Shown: one piece after another, positions 7,244 through 15,568 of the stretch | Layout: each line of letters starts with the position of its first letter | How positions within the stretch are numbered: the stretch's first letter is position 1 | NCBI GenBank assembly: GCA_965227945.1 | Contig: CBDDGQ010000005.1 | Coordinates: 248,001-312,000 of the forward strand | Direction: 5' to 3' | Origin: Azorhizobium sp965227945 | GTDB taxonomy: Bacteria; Pseudomonadota; Alphaproteobacteria; Rhizobiales; Xanthobacteraceae | Length of the DNA: 64,000 nt | Notes under the pieces: generated by a model | Database searches by the model: none | What the model saw: the letters and a program-made list of their open reading frames with translations, nothing else | Told to the model about the DNA's origin: nothing | Program-made: the position numbers and the translations under genes

Positions 7244-8107
7244 TCAGGCGCAGAGGATCTCGATGGCGCGCGGCAGCGGGATCGCCAGCGGGTTGAGGCC
7301 CTGGGCGAGGAAGAAGCGCAGCTCGTTCTTCGACAGGGAAGCCGGCTCGACGATCACATGATGCGGGGCGGCGGAGCGCTTGCTGACCTGCCGCGCATAG
7401 GTGCGCAGCAACTGGTCGTTGAACCGGCACCCGATGAACAGGAAGGTGCGCTCCGTGCGGCGGTCCTTCACCACGTCGGGGATCGGCGTCTGGATGTCGA
7501 TCTCGGTGAGGACTTCCACATAGTCCGCGTCGGAAATGAGGAAGTTCTTGGCCGGCACCACGCTGCCGTGGGGCTTGTAGAGCAGGGTGGGCCAGGTGGC
7601 GGCGGTGGCGCGGTCGGATTCGGTGCCGCTGGCGTCATAGAAGCGATACCAGCGATCCTCGCCGATGCCGGCGCGGGTGATGCCCTGCACCTCGCCCCAG
7701 TCGTCGCGCTCCGCCAGCGCGGTGCGCATGGCGCCGTCGTACCAGGCGTCCACGATCATCGGGAGGCGCAGGGTGGCAAGGTAACGGTGCAGCGCGGTGG
7801 GGGCCACCGGGGCGGCGAAGGCTTCCGCCATCAGCGCCGTCACCGTGGAGCGGTGCTTCATGCTCTCGATGTGCTGGGCAGAGGCCCAGGCATTGCCTTT
7901 GGCCCGGCGCGGCAGGGCCACCTTGGTGGCGAAGAAGGCGGCCAGCGCCTCCGGTCCCATGGGGACGGTGGGCGCGGACAAGGCCGCGACGCCCGGTCCG
8001 AGATAGGGCACCACCGCCCCCGCGCGCATCCGGGCGGCCAGTGCCGTGAGCTGGGCTTCCGCGTCCAGCGTATTGACGAAATCCATATGCGGGGTCGGGG
8101 CGTTCAT
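7244..8107 (-). CDS. SIR2-like domain protein in the nifUST operon
   Basis: A 287-residue soluble protein. An N-terminal VVPYLGPGVAAL resembles the GAG nucleotide-binding loop of SIR2-like proteins, and the later PTLLYKPHGS and FLFIGCRFNDQLLRTYA match the LxKLHGS and iGyS-x-D parts of that fold. Classical sirtuin zinc cysteines are absent. It may bind NAD or a related nucleotide, but no substrate can be named. It starts six bases after nifT, so it belongs to the same transcript. SIR2 assignment is moderate. Confidence 0.6.
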   Translation of the reverse strand: MNAPTPHMDFVNTLDAEAQLTALAARMRAGAVVPYLGPGVAALSAPTVPMGPEALAAFFATKVALPRRAKGNAWASAQHIESMKHRSTVTALMAEAFAAPVAPTALHRYLATLRLPMIVDAWYDGAMRTALAERDDWGEVQGITRAGIGEDRWYRFYDASGTESDRATAATWPTLLYKPHGSVVPAKNFLISDADYVEVLTEIDIQTPIPDVVKDRRTERTFLFIGCRFNDQLLRTYARQVSKRSAAPHHVIVEPASLSKNELRFFLAQGLNPLAIPLPRAIEILCA

Positions 8108-8112
8108 GATCC

Positions 8113-8334
8113 TCAGCCTTCTTCGGCTTCGCCGCGCTTGCGGGCGTTGATGGTGATGGGCAGCGTGGTGCCTGCGGCCATCTCCGGCAGATCGAGCACC
8201 CAGCCATTGGCGATGCGGATCCAGCCGCCCCACAGGGTCTCATGCTCGAACTCGACGATGGGCTCCTCCAGGTCCTTCTTGGGGACGTAGATGGACAGGC
8301 CCGTCTCCGGCGAGCGGCGGATCATGATCTTCAT
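8113..8334 (-). CDS. nifT: NifT/FixU family protein
   Basis: A 73-residue protein that matches NifT over its whole length: MKIMIRRSPETGLSIYVPKKDLEEPIVE, then LWGGWIRIANGWVLDLPEM and a LPITINAR tail. NifT is conserved in nif clusters, often beside nifK or nifZ, but deletion has little effect in studied species and its role is not defined. Here it follows nifS by about 80 bases and precedes the SIR2-like gene. Confidence 0.93.
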   Translation of the reverse strand: MKIMIRRSPETGLSIYVPKKDLEEPIVEFEHETLWGGWIRIANGWVLDLPEMAAGTTLPITINARKRGEAEEG

Positions 8335-8411
8335 ACCTAAAACTCCGTGTGGGCGAGGTCGGTGCCGGGATGGCCTGCCGCGTGTCTGTCACAGGGGTGA
8401 CAAAGCGTGTC

Positions 8412-9563
8412 TCACGAGGGGGACATGGTTCGCAGATCGTGGATGATGCCGGGGAGGACCTGCAGCACCTGGTCCACCTCGTCGTCCGTATTGTCTCTGG
8501 AGAAGGACAGGCGGATGGCGCCGCGCAGTGCTGCCGCCGGTACCGCCATGGCCCGCAGCACATGGGACGGCTCCATGGAGCCGGAGGCGCAGGCGGAGCC
8601 CAGCGAGGCCGCGATGCCGGCGCGGTTCATGCGGTGGATCACCGCCTCCCCGTCGATCTCCTCGAAGGCGATATTGGCGGTGTTGGGCAGGCGGTTCTGG
8701 GCATCGCCCAGCACCCGGCACTGGCCCACCTGCTGCAGCACGCCCTGTTCCAGCCGGTCGCGCAGGCCTCGGATCCGCAGGCCGGCGTCGGCCATCTGCG
8801 CCGCCGCGAGTTCCGCTGCCTTGCCGAGGCCGATGATCGCCGGCACATTCTCCGTGCCGCCGCGCCGCCGGCGCTCCTGCGGGCCGCCGCGCACCAGCGG
8901 GGCAAAGGGCGTGCCCTTGCGGACATAGAGCGCGCCGATGCCCTTCGGCCCGTGCAGCTTGTGTCCGGACAGGGACAGCAAGTCGATGGGCGTCGCCTTC
9001 AGGTCGATGGCGATCTTGCCCACCGCCTGCACCGCGTCGGTATGGAACAGCGCCCCGGCCTGGTGGGCCATGTGGGCCAGCTCCGCCACCGGGAACAGCG
9101 TCCCGGTCTCATTGTTGGCCCACATGACGCTGGCGAGCGCCGTGCGCGGCCCCAGCGCCTGCTGGTAGGCGTCCATGTCCAGCCGGCCGAAGGCATCCAC
9201 CCCGATGCGATGGACCCGCGCGCGGCCGCTGGCCTCCAGATGCTCCAGCAGCGAGAGGATGGCGGGATGCTCCACCGCCGAGGTGACGATCTCGTCCCGA
9301 CCCTCTTGGGTGGCGAGGGCGGACAGAAGGGCGGTGTTGTCGGATTCCGTGCCGCCGGAGGTGAACACGATCTCATGGTCGAACGCCGCACCAAGCAGGG
9401 CCGCCAGGGCCTTGCGGGCGGTCTTCACCGCTTCCGCCACATCACGGCCGAAGGCGTGGGTGGAGGAGGCGTTGCCGAACTGCTCGGTGAAGAAGGGCAA
9501 CATGGCCGCGACCACGGCGGGATCCGCGCGGGTCGTGGCATTGTTGTCGAGATAGATCGGCAC
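8412..9563 (-). CDS. nifS: NifS cysteine desulfurase
   Basis: A 383-residue PLP enzyme that removes sulfur from cysteine for Fe-S cluster assembly. It has the N-terminal YLDNNATTRADP, the PLP lysine in SLSGHKLHGPKGIG (near residue 200) and the persulfide cysteine in LGSACASGSMEPSHVL (near residue 325), the short-loop group I NifS/IscS type. It lies 12 bases after the NFU-type gene, its likely scaffold partner. Length is normal. Confidence 0.96.
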   Translation of the reverse strand: MPIYLDNNATTRADPAVVAAMLPFFTEQFGNASSTHAFGRDVAEAVKTARKALAALLGAAFDHEIVFTSGGTESDNTALLSALATQEGRDEIVTSAVEHPAILSLLEHLEASGRARVHRIGVDAFGRLDMDAYQQALGPRTALASVMWANNETGTLFPVAELAHMAHQAGALFHTDAVQAVGKIAIDLKATPIDLLSLSGHKLHGPKGIGALYVRKGTPFAPLVRGGPQERRRRGGTENVPAIIGLGKAAELAAAQMADAGLRIRGLRDRLEQGVLQQVGQCRVLGDAQNRLPNTANIAFEEIDGEAVIHRMNRAGIAASLGSACASGSMEPSHVLRAMAVPAAALRGAIRLSFSRDNTDDEVDQVLQVLPGIIHDLRTMSPS

Positions 9564-9575
9564 GGAACGCCTCGC

Positions 9576-9866
9576 TCAATGCCGCCCCTTCGCGGGACCG
9601 GCCACGGGGATGAGGCGCACCAGCTCGCCCAGCTTCTCGACGATGCGCGACTGGATGCCCTCCAGCGTGGTGCTGGCCAGCTTGCAGAACACGCAGGCGC
9701 CGGTCAGCCGCACCATCACCTTGTTGCCGCTGACTTCCAGCAACTCGCAATCGCCGCCGTCGCGCTGGAGATTGGGACGGATCTCCTCGATCACCGCCTG
9801 GATGATGCGGAGGCGCTCGCTGTCCGCAGCGGGGACGATTTCGGCGGTTTCGGATTCGATCAGCAT
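9576..9866 (-). CDS. nifU: NifU C-terminal (NFU) domain protein
   Basis: A 96-residue protein that corresponds only to the C-terminal domain of NifU: IRPNLQRDGGDCELLEV followed by GACVFCKLASTTLEGIQSRI with the cluster-binding C-x2-C. The N-terminal scaffold and [2Fe-2S] domains of full-length Azotobacter NifU are missing, as is common in alphaproteobacterial nif clusters. It would carry a [4Fe-4S] cluster between NifS and targets such as NifH. Neighbours iscA and nifS support this. Confidence 0.9.
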   Translation of the reverse strand: MLIESETAEIVPAADSERLRIIQAVIEEIRPNLQRDGGDCELLEVSGNKVMVRLTGACVFCKLASTTLEGIQSRIVEKLGELVRLIPVAGPAKGRH

Positions 9867-9942
9867 GACCTTGGTGTCTCCATGAAAGGCTGGTGGGCGC
9901 GCCGCGGGCCGGCGCGCCGGGGCAGGCGGCGCGGACGCGCGC

Positions 9943-10263
9943 TCAGCCGAAGGATTTGCCGCAGGAGCAGCTGGATTTGGCGTTGGGGTTCTCGAAGGTG
10001 AAACCGGAGCCTTCCAGGGCCACCACGAAGTCGATGGTGGTGCCGGCGAGATATTCGTGGCTCTGGTTGTCGACGAACACCTTCACGCCATTGCGCTCGA
10101 TCACGGTGTCGTCCGGGCCGGCTTCCTGCACCAGGCCCATCTGATATTTGTAGCCGGCGCAGCCGCCCGCTTCCACCTGGATGCGCAGCCCGCTGGCGGG
10201 CTCGGTGGCGGTGGTCATGGCTGTACGCACCGCGTTCAATGCGCTGTCCGTGAGATTGATCAT
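9943..10263 (-). CDS. iscA: Nif-type IscA Fe-S carrier
   Basis: A 106-residue A-type carrier with all three conserved cysteines: EAGGCAGYKY and the C-terminal SSCSCGKSFG. It is the first gene of the iscA-nifU-nifS-nifT-SIR2 transcript, behind a sigma54 promoter and a NifA site. It would pass clusters assembled by NifS and the NFU protein to nitrogenase parts. Confidence 0.93.
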   Translation of the reverse strand: MINLTDSALNAVRTAMTTATEPASGLRIQVEAGGCAGYKYQMGLVQEAGPDDTVIERNGVKVFVDNQSHEYLAGTTIDFVVALEGSGFTFENPNAKSSCSCGKSFG

Positions 10264-10304
10264 GGTCGCCTCTTGCTGCTGAGTGCTGGCTCTGCCGCTA
10301 ATTC

Positions 10305-10320
10305 AGCAAGTCCCGTGCCA
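10305..10320 (-). promoter_or_regulatory. Sigma54 -24/-12 promoter of iscA-nifUST
   Basis: The minus strand reads TGGCACGGGACTTGCT, an exact match to the consensus, 42 bases before the iscA start. Confidence 0.9.
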
Positions 10321-10380
10321 GGGCGCAGGTCCTTGATCAGACTGTAGTTTTTGTGTCGGACCTGTCCCGATTGCGACGCA

Positions 10381-10396
10381 TGTTCGCTTTCCGACA
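10381..10396. promoter_or_regulatory. NifA upstream activator site for iscA-nifUST
   Basis: TGT-TCGCTTTCCG-ACA, perfect TGT-N10-ACA. A second, imperfect copy with ACG as right half lies at 10363-10378. Centre-to-start distance is about 95 bases. Confidence 0.85.
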
Positions 10397-10409
10397 GGGG
10401 CGCTTCCCG

Positions 10410-12152
10410 TCATCCCGCGGGTGCAACGCATGTTGTCTCCACACCGACGGCCGCCCCCGCGCCGGGCACCAGATCGATGCCGCGGAAGATGGCGCAGCGC
10501 TCGAACACCGGCAGGGACGGGGGCACCTGCTTGTGGCGGCAATATTTCGCCACCAGCTTGGCCAGCCCCTTGATGTCGCGCCCCGTGGTGGTGGGGAAGG
10601 TTTCCACCAGCGCGTCCAGCAGGGGCTCGTCCGCCTCCAGTCCGAATTGCGCGGTCATCACCGTCCAGATCTTGCGCCGGGCGGCGCCGTCGGGGGCGTG
10701 GAACTTGATGAGGGCGATGCAGCGCGAGACGATGGCCTCGTCAATGTCGTCGATGCGGTTGGTGGTGAGGAACAACAGGCCGTTGAAATATTCCAGCACC
10801 CGCAGGAACACCCCCACCACCGCATTCATGGTGATGTCGTCGTCCCGGCGCTTGATATAGACGTCCGCCTCGTCGATCAGCATCACCGCGCCCCAGCGCT
10901 GGGCGCGGGTGAGGGTGTCCTTCAACGCGCTCTCCATGGCGGCGGCATTCAGCCCCAACTGGCCGGAATGCACCCGGTAGAGCGGCCGCTGGATGATCTC
11001 CGCATAGACCTCGGCGGTCAGCGTCTTGCCCACCCCCGGCGGGCCGGCGCACAGCACGGTGGTGCCGCCGGACTTGCCGGCGACGATGTCGTCCATCAGC
11101 ACGTCCATTTCGGCGGTGAGGATGTCGATGAGGTCGGTCTGTTCTTCCGGCAGCACCAGCTTCTGCTTCAGGTCCGGCCGGTAGGCATAAGGCGCCATGT
11201 CCTCCACGTGCACCCAGACATAATGGTGCAGATCGAGGTGAAACATCAGCATGTAGGGATGCACCGGAATGCGGCTGAAGACGCCGGCGGGGATCTCCGC
11301 CTTGGAGCGCTCCACTTCGTCCTCGGCATCGTAGAGATTGCTCTTGGCCGCCTTCTTCAGATAGGTGCCGAGGATGTCGCCGGGCACGTCCAGGGTGAGG
11401 GCGCGGGCAGTGAGAATGCTCTCGTCATTCACCAGCCGGGCCGGGCCGCCGGAAGAGGACAGCACCACCACATCCTTGCGTGACCAGTCGGTGTCGCGGT
11501 GGGAGGCATTGGGGTCGTCGGTGTAGAAGCCGGTGCCGGCGCCGGAGAATTGTGCCCCATAGCGCCCGCGCCAGTCGAAATAGCGCGCCTCGGTGGCCTC
11601 ATAGGCGGCGATCAGTTCCGGGGTTTCCTTGACGAAGCCCTTGGTGGCGAAGATCTCCGCCACCGTCTTGCCGACAATGTCGCCGCCCGAGATGCGCAAG
11701 GTGGTGGAGGTGATGGCACCCTTGGCATTGGCCTTCAGCTCCACGAACAGCCGGCCGGTCTCGTCATTGGAGGGCGGGGTGTAGTCGAGGCGGGTCACCA
11801 CATAGGGCAGGGGGCGGCTGGCGACGTTGGCGGTGAACATCCAGCCCTTGATGGCGTCCGCCACCAGATAACGGGCCATGGCAGGCACCACCTGTTCCAG
11901 ATCCTGCGCGGCAAAGCGGACACTTTTGTCGCTGAACGCCCGTTGCAATGTCGCGATCTGGGCCGAGCGGGTCTGCATGTGCGGGCCGGCGGCGCGATAG
12001 AGGTCCAGCAGGTGATTCAGTTCCGCTTCGGACAAAGCGGTGAAGGCCACCTCGGCCTTGTCCCCGAAGCGCAACTGATCCTGCAGCGGCGCGAGAGCGG
12101 GAAAGCTGGTGACCATCGCCTCCAGAAACGGGCGTTCAATCTGAAGCTTCAT
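10410..12152 (-). CDS. AAA+ ATPase of unknown role in the nif island
   Basis: A 580-residue protein. The first ~330 residues resemble nothing I know. A single AAA+ module follows: Walker A GPPGVGKT, Walker B VMLIDEADVY, a sensor-1 LTTNR and a small helical lid near TGRDIKGLAKLV. Such ATPases remodel protein complexes or act as metal-cofactor chaperones (compare CbbX or MoxR-type proteins), which fits a maturation role for a metalloenzyme, but that is inference. Start ATG 12152 is 79 bases after the SDR gene stop, so it may share that gene's transcript. The NifA site of the next operon lies just beyond its 3' end. Confidence 0.8.
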   Translation of the reverse strand: MKLQIERPFLEAMVTSFPALAPLQDQLRFGDKAEVAFTALSEAELNHLLDLYRAAGPHMQTRSAQIATLQRAFSDKSVRFAAQDLEQVVPAMARYLVADAIKGWMFTANVASRPLPYVVTRLDYTPPSNDETGRLFVELKANAKGAITSTTLRISGGDIVGKTVAEIFATKGFVKETPELIAAYEATEARYFDWRGRYGAQFSGAGTGFYTDDPNASHRDTDWSRKDVVVLSSSGGPARLVNDESILTARALTLDVPGDILGTYLKKAAKSNLYDAEDEVERSKAEIPAGVFSRIPVHPYMLMFHLDLHHYVWVHVEDMAPYAYRPDLKQKLVLPEEQTDLIDILTAEMDVLMDDIVAGKSGGTTVLCAGPPGVGKTLTAEVYAEIIQRPLYRVHSGQLGLNAAAMESALKDTLTRAQRWGAVMLIDEADVYIKRRDDDITMNAVVGVFLRVLEYFNGLLFLTTNRIDDIDEAIVSRCIALIKFHAPDGAARRKIWTVMTAQFGLEADEPLLDALVETFPTTTGRDIKGLAKLVAKYCRHKQVPPSLPVFERCAIFRGIDLVPGAGAAVGVETTCVAPAG

Positions 12153-12231
12153 GGCGGATGCGTCCCTGGCCGATCGTCGCGGGTTCGCAAGACCGGCATG
12201 CACGCATCGCGCCAGAACCTCCTTGCGGCGC

Positions 12232-13239
12232 CTAGGCCGCGGCTGGGCGGAGGGCCGCTGCAACCGCCGTATCGATGGGCGTGCGGGGTTCGGCCCCCAG
12301 CAGCGACACCAGGCGGCGATTGTCGAGCCGCACCGGATGGCGCCACAGGGGGAGAACCTCCATCACCTCGCTGGGAAAACCGCCGAACGGCGCCAGCAGC
12401 CGCATCAGCCACCAGGGGAACGGCTTGAGCGGCAAGGCGGGTTTCCCCACCACGCGGCGGATCGCCTGCGCCATGCCGGTGCCGTCGGCATCCCAGACCC
12501 CTTCGAACTGCACCTGCTCGGCGGGTGCGAGGTCGGGCGTCTCCATCAGCCGGGCCATGGTCTCCGCCAGATCCGGCACATAGGCCCAGCTATGGCCGAT
12601 GCCCGGCTTGCCGGGATTGAGCATGCGGGCCAGTGGCGGCTTGGCCAGCGCCTGGGCGAACCAGCTCTGCGCCACGCCGGGACCGAAGAAGTCCCCGGCG
12701 CGCACGATCAGGCTTTTGACCTCCGGCGCGGCGGCCGCGAGCTTGCGCTCCATCTCCACCCGGATCAGGCCCTTGGCGCCGCCGGCGCGCTGGGGGGTGG
12801 TCTCGGCGATGAGGGGGGTCTCGGCCACGGCATAATTGTAGATTGTGCCCGGCAGCACCACGCGAGCCTTGGTGGCGCGAGCGGCAGCGATGGTGTTGTC
12901 CAGCATGGGCAGCACCAGCTGGCCCCAGTTCCGATAACCGGGCGGGTTCACCGCGTGCAGGATGACGCTGGTGCCCTGTGCGGCGCGCAGCACGTCGTCA
13001 GCGACCAAGGCATCGCCCTGCACCCACTGGAGCCCGGCAGGGGCGGACCAGGCGCGGCGGGCGGCGTCGGGATTGCGCACCAGCGCGCGCACAGTCCAGC
13101 CCCGCTGCAGCATCGTGCGGGCAACGGCGCCGCCAATGCCGCCCGTAGCGCCGAGGATGAGGATGGACCGGGCAGGGGGCGTCTCGCCGCTGGTCGTGGT
13201 TTGGGTGGTGGTGTCTTGGGTCGTCGGGTTCTGTGTCAT
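12232..13239 (-). CDS. NAD(P)-binding SDR-type epimerase/dehydratase family protein
   Basis: A 335-residue protein. After a Thr-rich 24-residue leader comes the Rossmann motif ILGATGGIGGAV. The YxxxK catalytic pair is not in standard form (TIYNYAVAE is the nearest), which suggests an atypical, NmrA-like or reductase-type SDR. Substrate unknown. It diverges from a LysR gene 86 bases away, so that regulator may control it. It shows no visible link to nitrogen fixation apart from position. Confidence 0.8.
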   Translation of the reverse strand: MTQNPTTQDTTTQTTTSGETPPARSILILGATGGIGGAVARTMLQRGWTVRALVRNPDAARRAWSAPAGLQWVQGDALVADDVLRAAQGTSVILHAVNPPGYRNWGQLVLPMLDNTIAAARATKARVVLPGTIYNYAVAETPLIAETTPQRAGGAKGLIRVEMERKLAAAAPEVKSLIVRAGDFFGPGVAQSWFAQALAKPPLARMLNPGKPGIGHSWAYVPDLAETMARLMETPDLAPAEQVQFEGVWDADGTGMAQAIRRVVGKPALPLKPFPWWLMRLLAPFGGFPSEVMEVLPLWRHPVRLDNRRLVSLLGAEPRTPIDTAVAAALRPAAA

Positions 13240-13325
13240 GAGGCCTCCTGGCGTCGGGCCCTTTATCGGTCCGCGATTGCCTATGGAGAATTGACGAAAT
13301 GCAGCAATCAGCTCATTGAAAAGCG

Positions 13326-14213
13326 ATGAGCAGACCGGATCTGAACTGGGACGATCAGCGGGCCTTCCTGGCGGTCGTGGACGCGGGCAGCCTGTCAGCG
13401 GCGGCGCGGCGCCTGGGCCTGACGCAGCCCACGGTGCGCCATCGCATCGAGGCGCTGGAGCGGGCGCTGGGCACGCCTTTGTTCGCGCGGGCGGTGAACG
13501 GCCTCGTCCCCACCGAGGAGGCGCGGGCGCTGGCGGTGCATGTGCGCCACATGGAACTGGCCTCCGAGGCGTTCCGGCGGGCCGGATCGGCCCCGGCGGG
13601 GACGGTGGCCGGGACGGTGCGCATCAGCGTGGCGGATGTCATCGGCATCGAGGTCCTGCCGCAGATGCTGGGGCCGCTGCGGGAGGCGCACCCCGCGCTG
13701 GACCTGGAACTGGTGCTCAGCAATGCCAGCGCCGACATCCTGCACCAGGAAGCGGACATCGCCATCCGCATGCATCCGCCCCGCCAGGACGCCCTGATCG
13801 CCCGGCACCTGGGGCGCATTCCTTTGGGCTTCTATGCCGCGCCGGCCTACGTGGCCCGCCACGGGCAGCCCGCCACTTTGGCGGACCTGGCACAGCACGT
13901 CCTGATCGGGCCGGACCGGTCCGCGGCGGACCTGGCGTTCGTGGAGGCCCTGAACATCCAGGCGGGCGTGCCGCTGGCCTTCGCGATCCGCACCGACAGC
14001 CATCCCGCGCAACTGGCGGCCGCGCGGGCGGGGCTCGGGGTCGCGGTGACGCAAGTGGCCATCGGCGACCGCGATCTGGTGCGGTTCCTGCCGGACCTGG
14101 TGCTGCCCGCGCTGGAGGTGTGGATCGTCGCCCATGAGGACCTGCGCCGCAGTGCCCGCATCGACCGGGTGTTCCAGCATCTGGCGGAGAGCTTCGGGCG
14201 CTACTGCCGCTAG
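13326..14213 (+). CDS. LysR-family transcriptional regulator
   Basis: A 295-residue regulator. The N-terminal winged HTH is clear (LNWDDQRAFLAVVDAGSLSAAARRLGLTQPTVRHRIEALE), followed by a LysR substrate-binding domain (VAGTVRISVADVIG). It is divergent from the SDR gene, the usual layout for a LysR regulator and its target. The effector is unknown. It lies between two nif-linked blocks with no -24/-12 element in front. Confidence 0.9.
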   Translation: MSRPDLNWDDQRAFLAVVDAGSLSAAARRLGLTQPTVRHRIEALERALGTPLFARAVNGLVPTEEARALAVHVRHMELASEAFRRAGSAPAGTVAGTVRISVADVIGIEVLPQMLGPLREAHPALDLELVLSNASADILHQEADIAIRMHPPRQDALIARHLGRIPLGFYAAPAYVARHGQPATLADLAQHVLIGPDRSAADLAFVEALNIQAGVPLAFAIRTDSHPAQLAAARAGLGVAVTQVAIGDRDLVRFLPDLVLPALEVWIVAHEDLRRSARIDRVFQHLAESFGRYCR

Positions 14214-14323
14214 CCCGCGGCGCGCGACCGGGTGCGAAGCAAACCGGACACTTTTGTCGGGACAGCCCGACAGAAGGCGGCAAAGTGGCGAGTACAAAAG
14301 GCTTCCACGCGTGTTCGGCCCTG

Positions 14324-14339
14324 CGGCAGGCTATTTGCA
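14324..14339 (+). promoter_or_regulatory. Probable sigma54 -24/-12 promoter
   Basis: CGGCAGGCTATTTGCA keeps the GG-N10-GC core and a perfect TTGCA. It is 55 bases before the next ATG. A dyad TGT-N12-ACA lies at 14255-14272, two bases longer than a standard NifA site, so NifA control is less sure here. Confidence 0.6.
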
Positions 14340-14394
14340 TTGCCGGTCCCGCCGGCGGCTCCGCCGGGGACCGGACGCAGAGCGGGGATATTCC

Positions 14395-15003
14395 ATGACG
14401 ACGCTTGAGAAGACGACGACCATCGAGGAGACCGCGCTCGCCCGGCTGGATCGCGAGGGCCGGCTGCTCAATGCGGTTCTCAAGGGTCCGACCAAGACGC
14501 CGGGCCGCTTCGGGTTTCGCGGCGATATCGCGCTGAAGTTCCAGGCCCAGGTGGCCGACGAGAAGCGGCCGCCGGATTTCTCCATCGAGCAGGTGCTCAC
14601 CATCGTCCAGGCCGGCGCGCCGACCATTCCGATCCTGGTGGGCTACATCCACTCCTTCGCCTATCTGGCGGTGGCGGCCGAGGTGCTGAAGGGCCTGCTG
14701 GCCCCCGGCGGCACCTATTTCTTCTTCGCCAACAATATCGACCTGCTGGCCAAGTATCGGGTGGTGATCGACGACATCACCTTCATCGTTCTGCCCTGCG
14801 ATGAATCCACCGTCTGGAAAGAGATGATGGACCTCATGAGCATCGACAAGAACGACACCAAGAAGATGGACACCGCCGGCAAGCTGGACCACCTGCTGGA
14901 TGCCGCCATCGGCTTCAAGGAGGCCTATCCGGTCATCACCTTCGAGGAAGGTCTCGCCCGCATGGAGCCGGTGAAGAACCGCAACGAGAACCGTCCCGTC
15001 TGA
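14395..15003 (+). CDS. Unknown 202-residue protein with a probable sigma54 promoter
   Basis: A soluble-looking protein with a charged N-terminus and a hydrophobic centre (APTIPILVGYIHSFAYLAVAAEVLKGLLAPGG...). It has one Cys (VLPCDEST) and a polar, lysine-rich tail. The start at 14395 follows GGGGATATTCC. A strong terminator follows at 15028. The -24/-12 element in front suggests expression together with nif genes. I recognise no family, and the central hydrophobic stretch could be a buried core or a membrane-associated helix. Confidence 0.7.
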   Translation: MTTLEKTTTIEETALARLDREGRLLNAVLKGPTKTPGRFGFRGDIALKFQAQVADEKRPPDFSIEQVLTIVQAGAPTIPILVGYIHSFAYLAVAAEVLKGLLAPGGTYFFFANNIDLLAKYRVVIDDITFIVLPCDESTVWKEMMDLMSIDKNDTKKMDTAGKLDHLLDAAIGFKEAYPVITFEEGLARMEPVKNRNENRPV

Positions 15004-15027
15004 CTTTCAATTCCGCGTCAGCGCCAG

Positions 15028-15055
15028 CGGCCGGGGCATTGCCCCGGCCGTCTTT
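15028..15055. terminator. Rho-independent terminator between convergent genes
   Basis: A 10-bp stem CGGCCGGGGC / GCCCCGGCCG with an ATT loop followed by TCTTTC. It lies between the unknown gene (plus) and the Rieske gene (minus). Confidence 0.85.
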
Positions 15056-15134
15056 CGTTGCGGTCCGGGAGGCGGCCGAACAGGCTGGCGGGTAAGGGAG
15101 GATGCGGGCGGGTCGCAGCACCGGCTGCCGCCCA

Positions 15135-15557
15135 TCAGGCGCCCAGCGCCATGGCGTCGTCGTCTTCCTCGTCCTCGACCAACGTGACGCCGGTGACGCA
15201 GATGTCGTCGTCCAGCACCGCCAGGGCCACGGGGGTGAGGCCCTTTCCCTTGCACGGCCCGTCCACGCAGATGCCGGTGCCCAGTTCGAACATGGCGCCG
15301 TGCTTGCCACACAGCAGGCGAATGCCGTTGGGATCGAGGAAGGCGTTGCGCTCCCAATCCAGATTCACCCCGTCGTGCGGGCATTTGTTCAGATAGCCGA
15401 ACACCTGCCGGCCCCAGCGCACCACCACGATGGGGAACGGCTTGTGGCTGCCGTCTTCGGCCACCACCATGAGGTGGAAGCCAGCAGCGCGCTGGCTGGG
15501 AATGTCGCTCAGGCGGCAGATGGCATAGGCCACATTGGGGTCCGTGCGGGCTTCCAT
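15135..15557 (-). CDS. Rieske-type [2Fe-2S] protein
   Basis: A 140-residue protein with the Rieske ligands C-x-H (CPHDGVNLDW) and C-x2-H (LLCGKHGAMFELGTG), and a Gly/Pro-rich cluster loop. The C-terminal part is very acidic (VEDEEDDDAMALGA). There is no signal or membrane segment, so it is a soluble Rieske ferredoxin, perhaps an electron donor to the flavoprotein encoded 11 bases upstream. The two genes probably share one transcript. Confidence 0.88.
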   Translation of the reverse strand: MEARTDPNVAYAICRLSDIPSQRAAGFHLMVVAEDGSHKPFPIVVVRWGRQVFGYLNKCPHDGVNLDWERNAFLDPNGIRLLCGKHGAMFELGTGICVDGPCKGKGLTPVALAVLDDDICVTGVTLVEDEEDDDAMALGA

Positions 15558-15568
15558 GGTGTGCTCCT

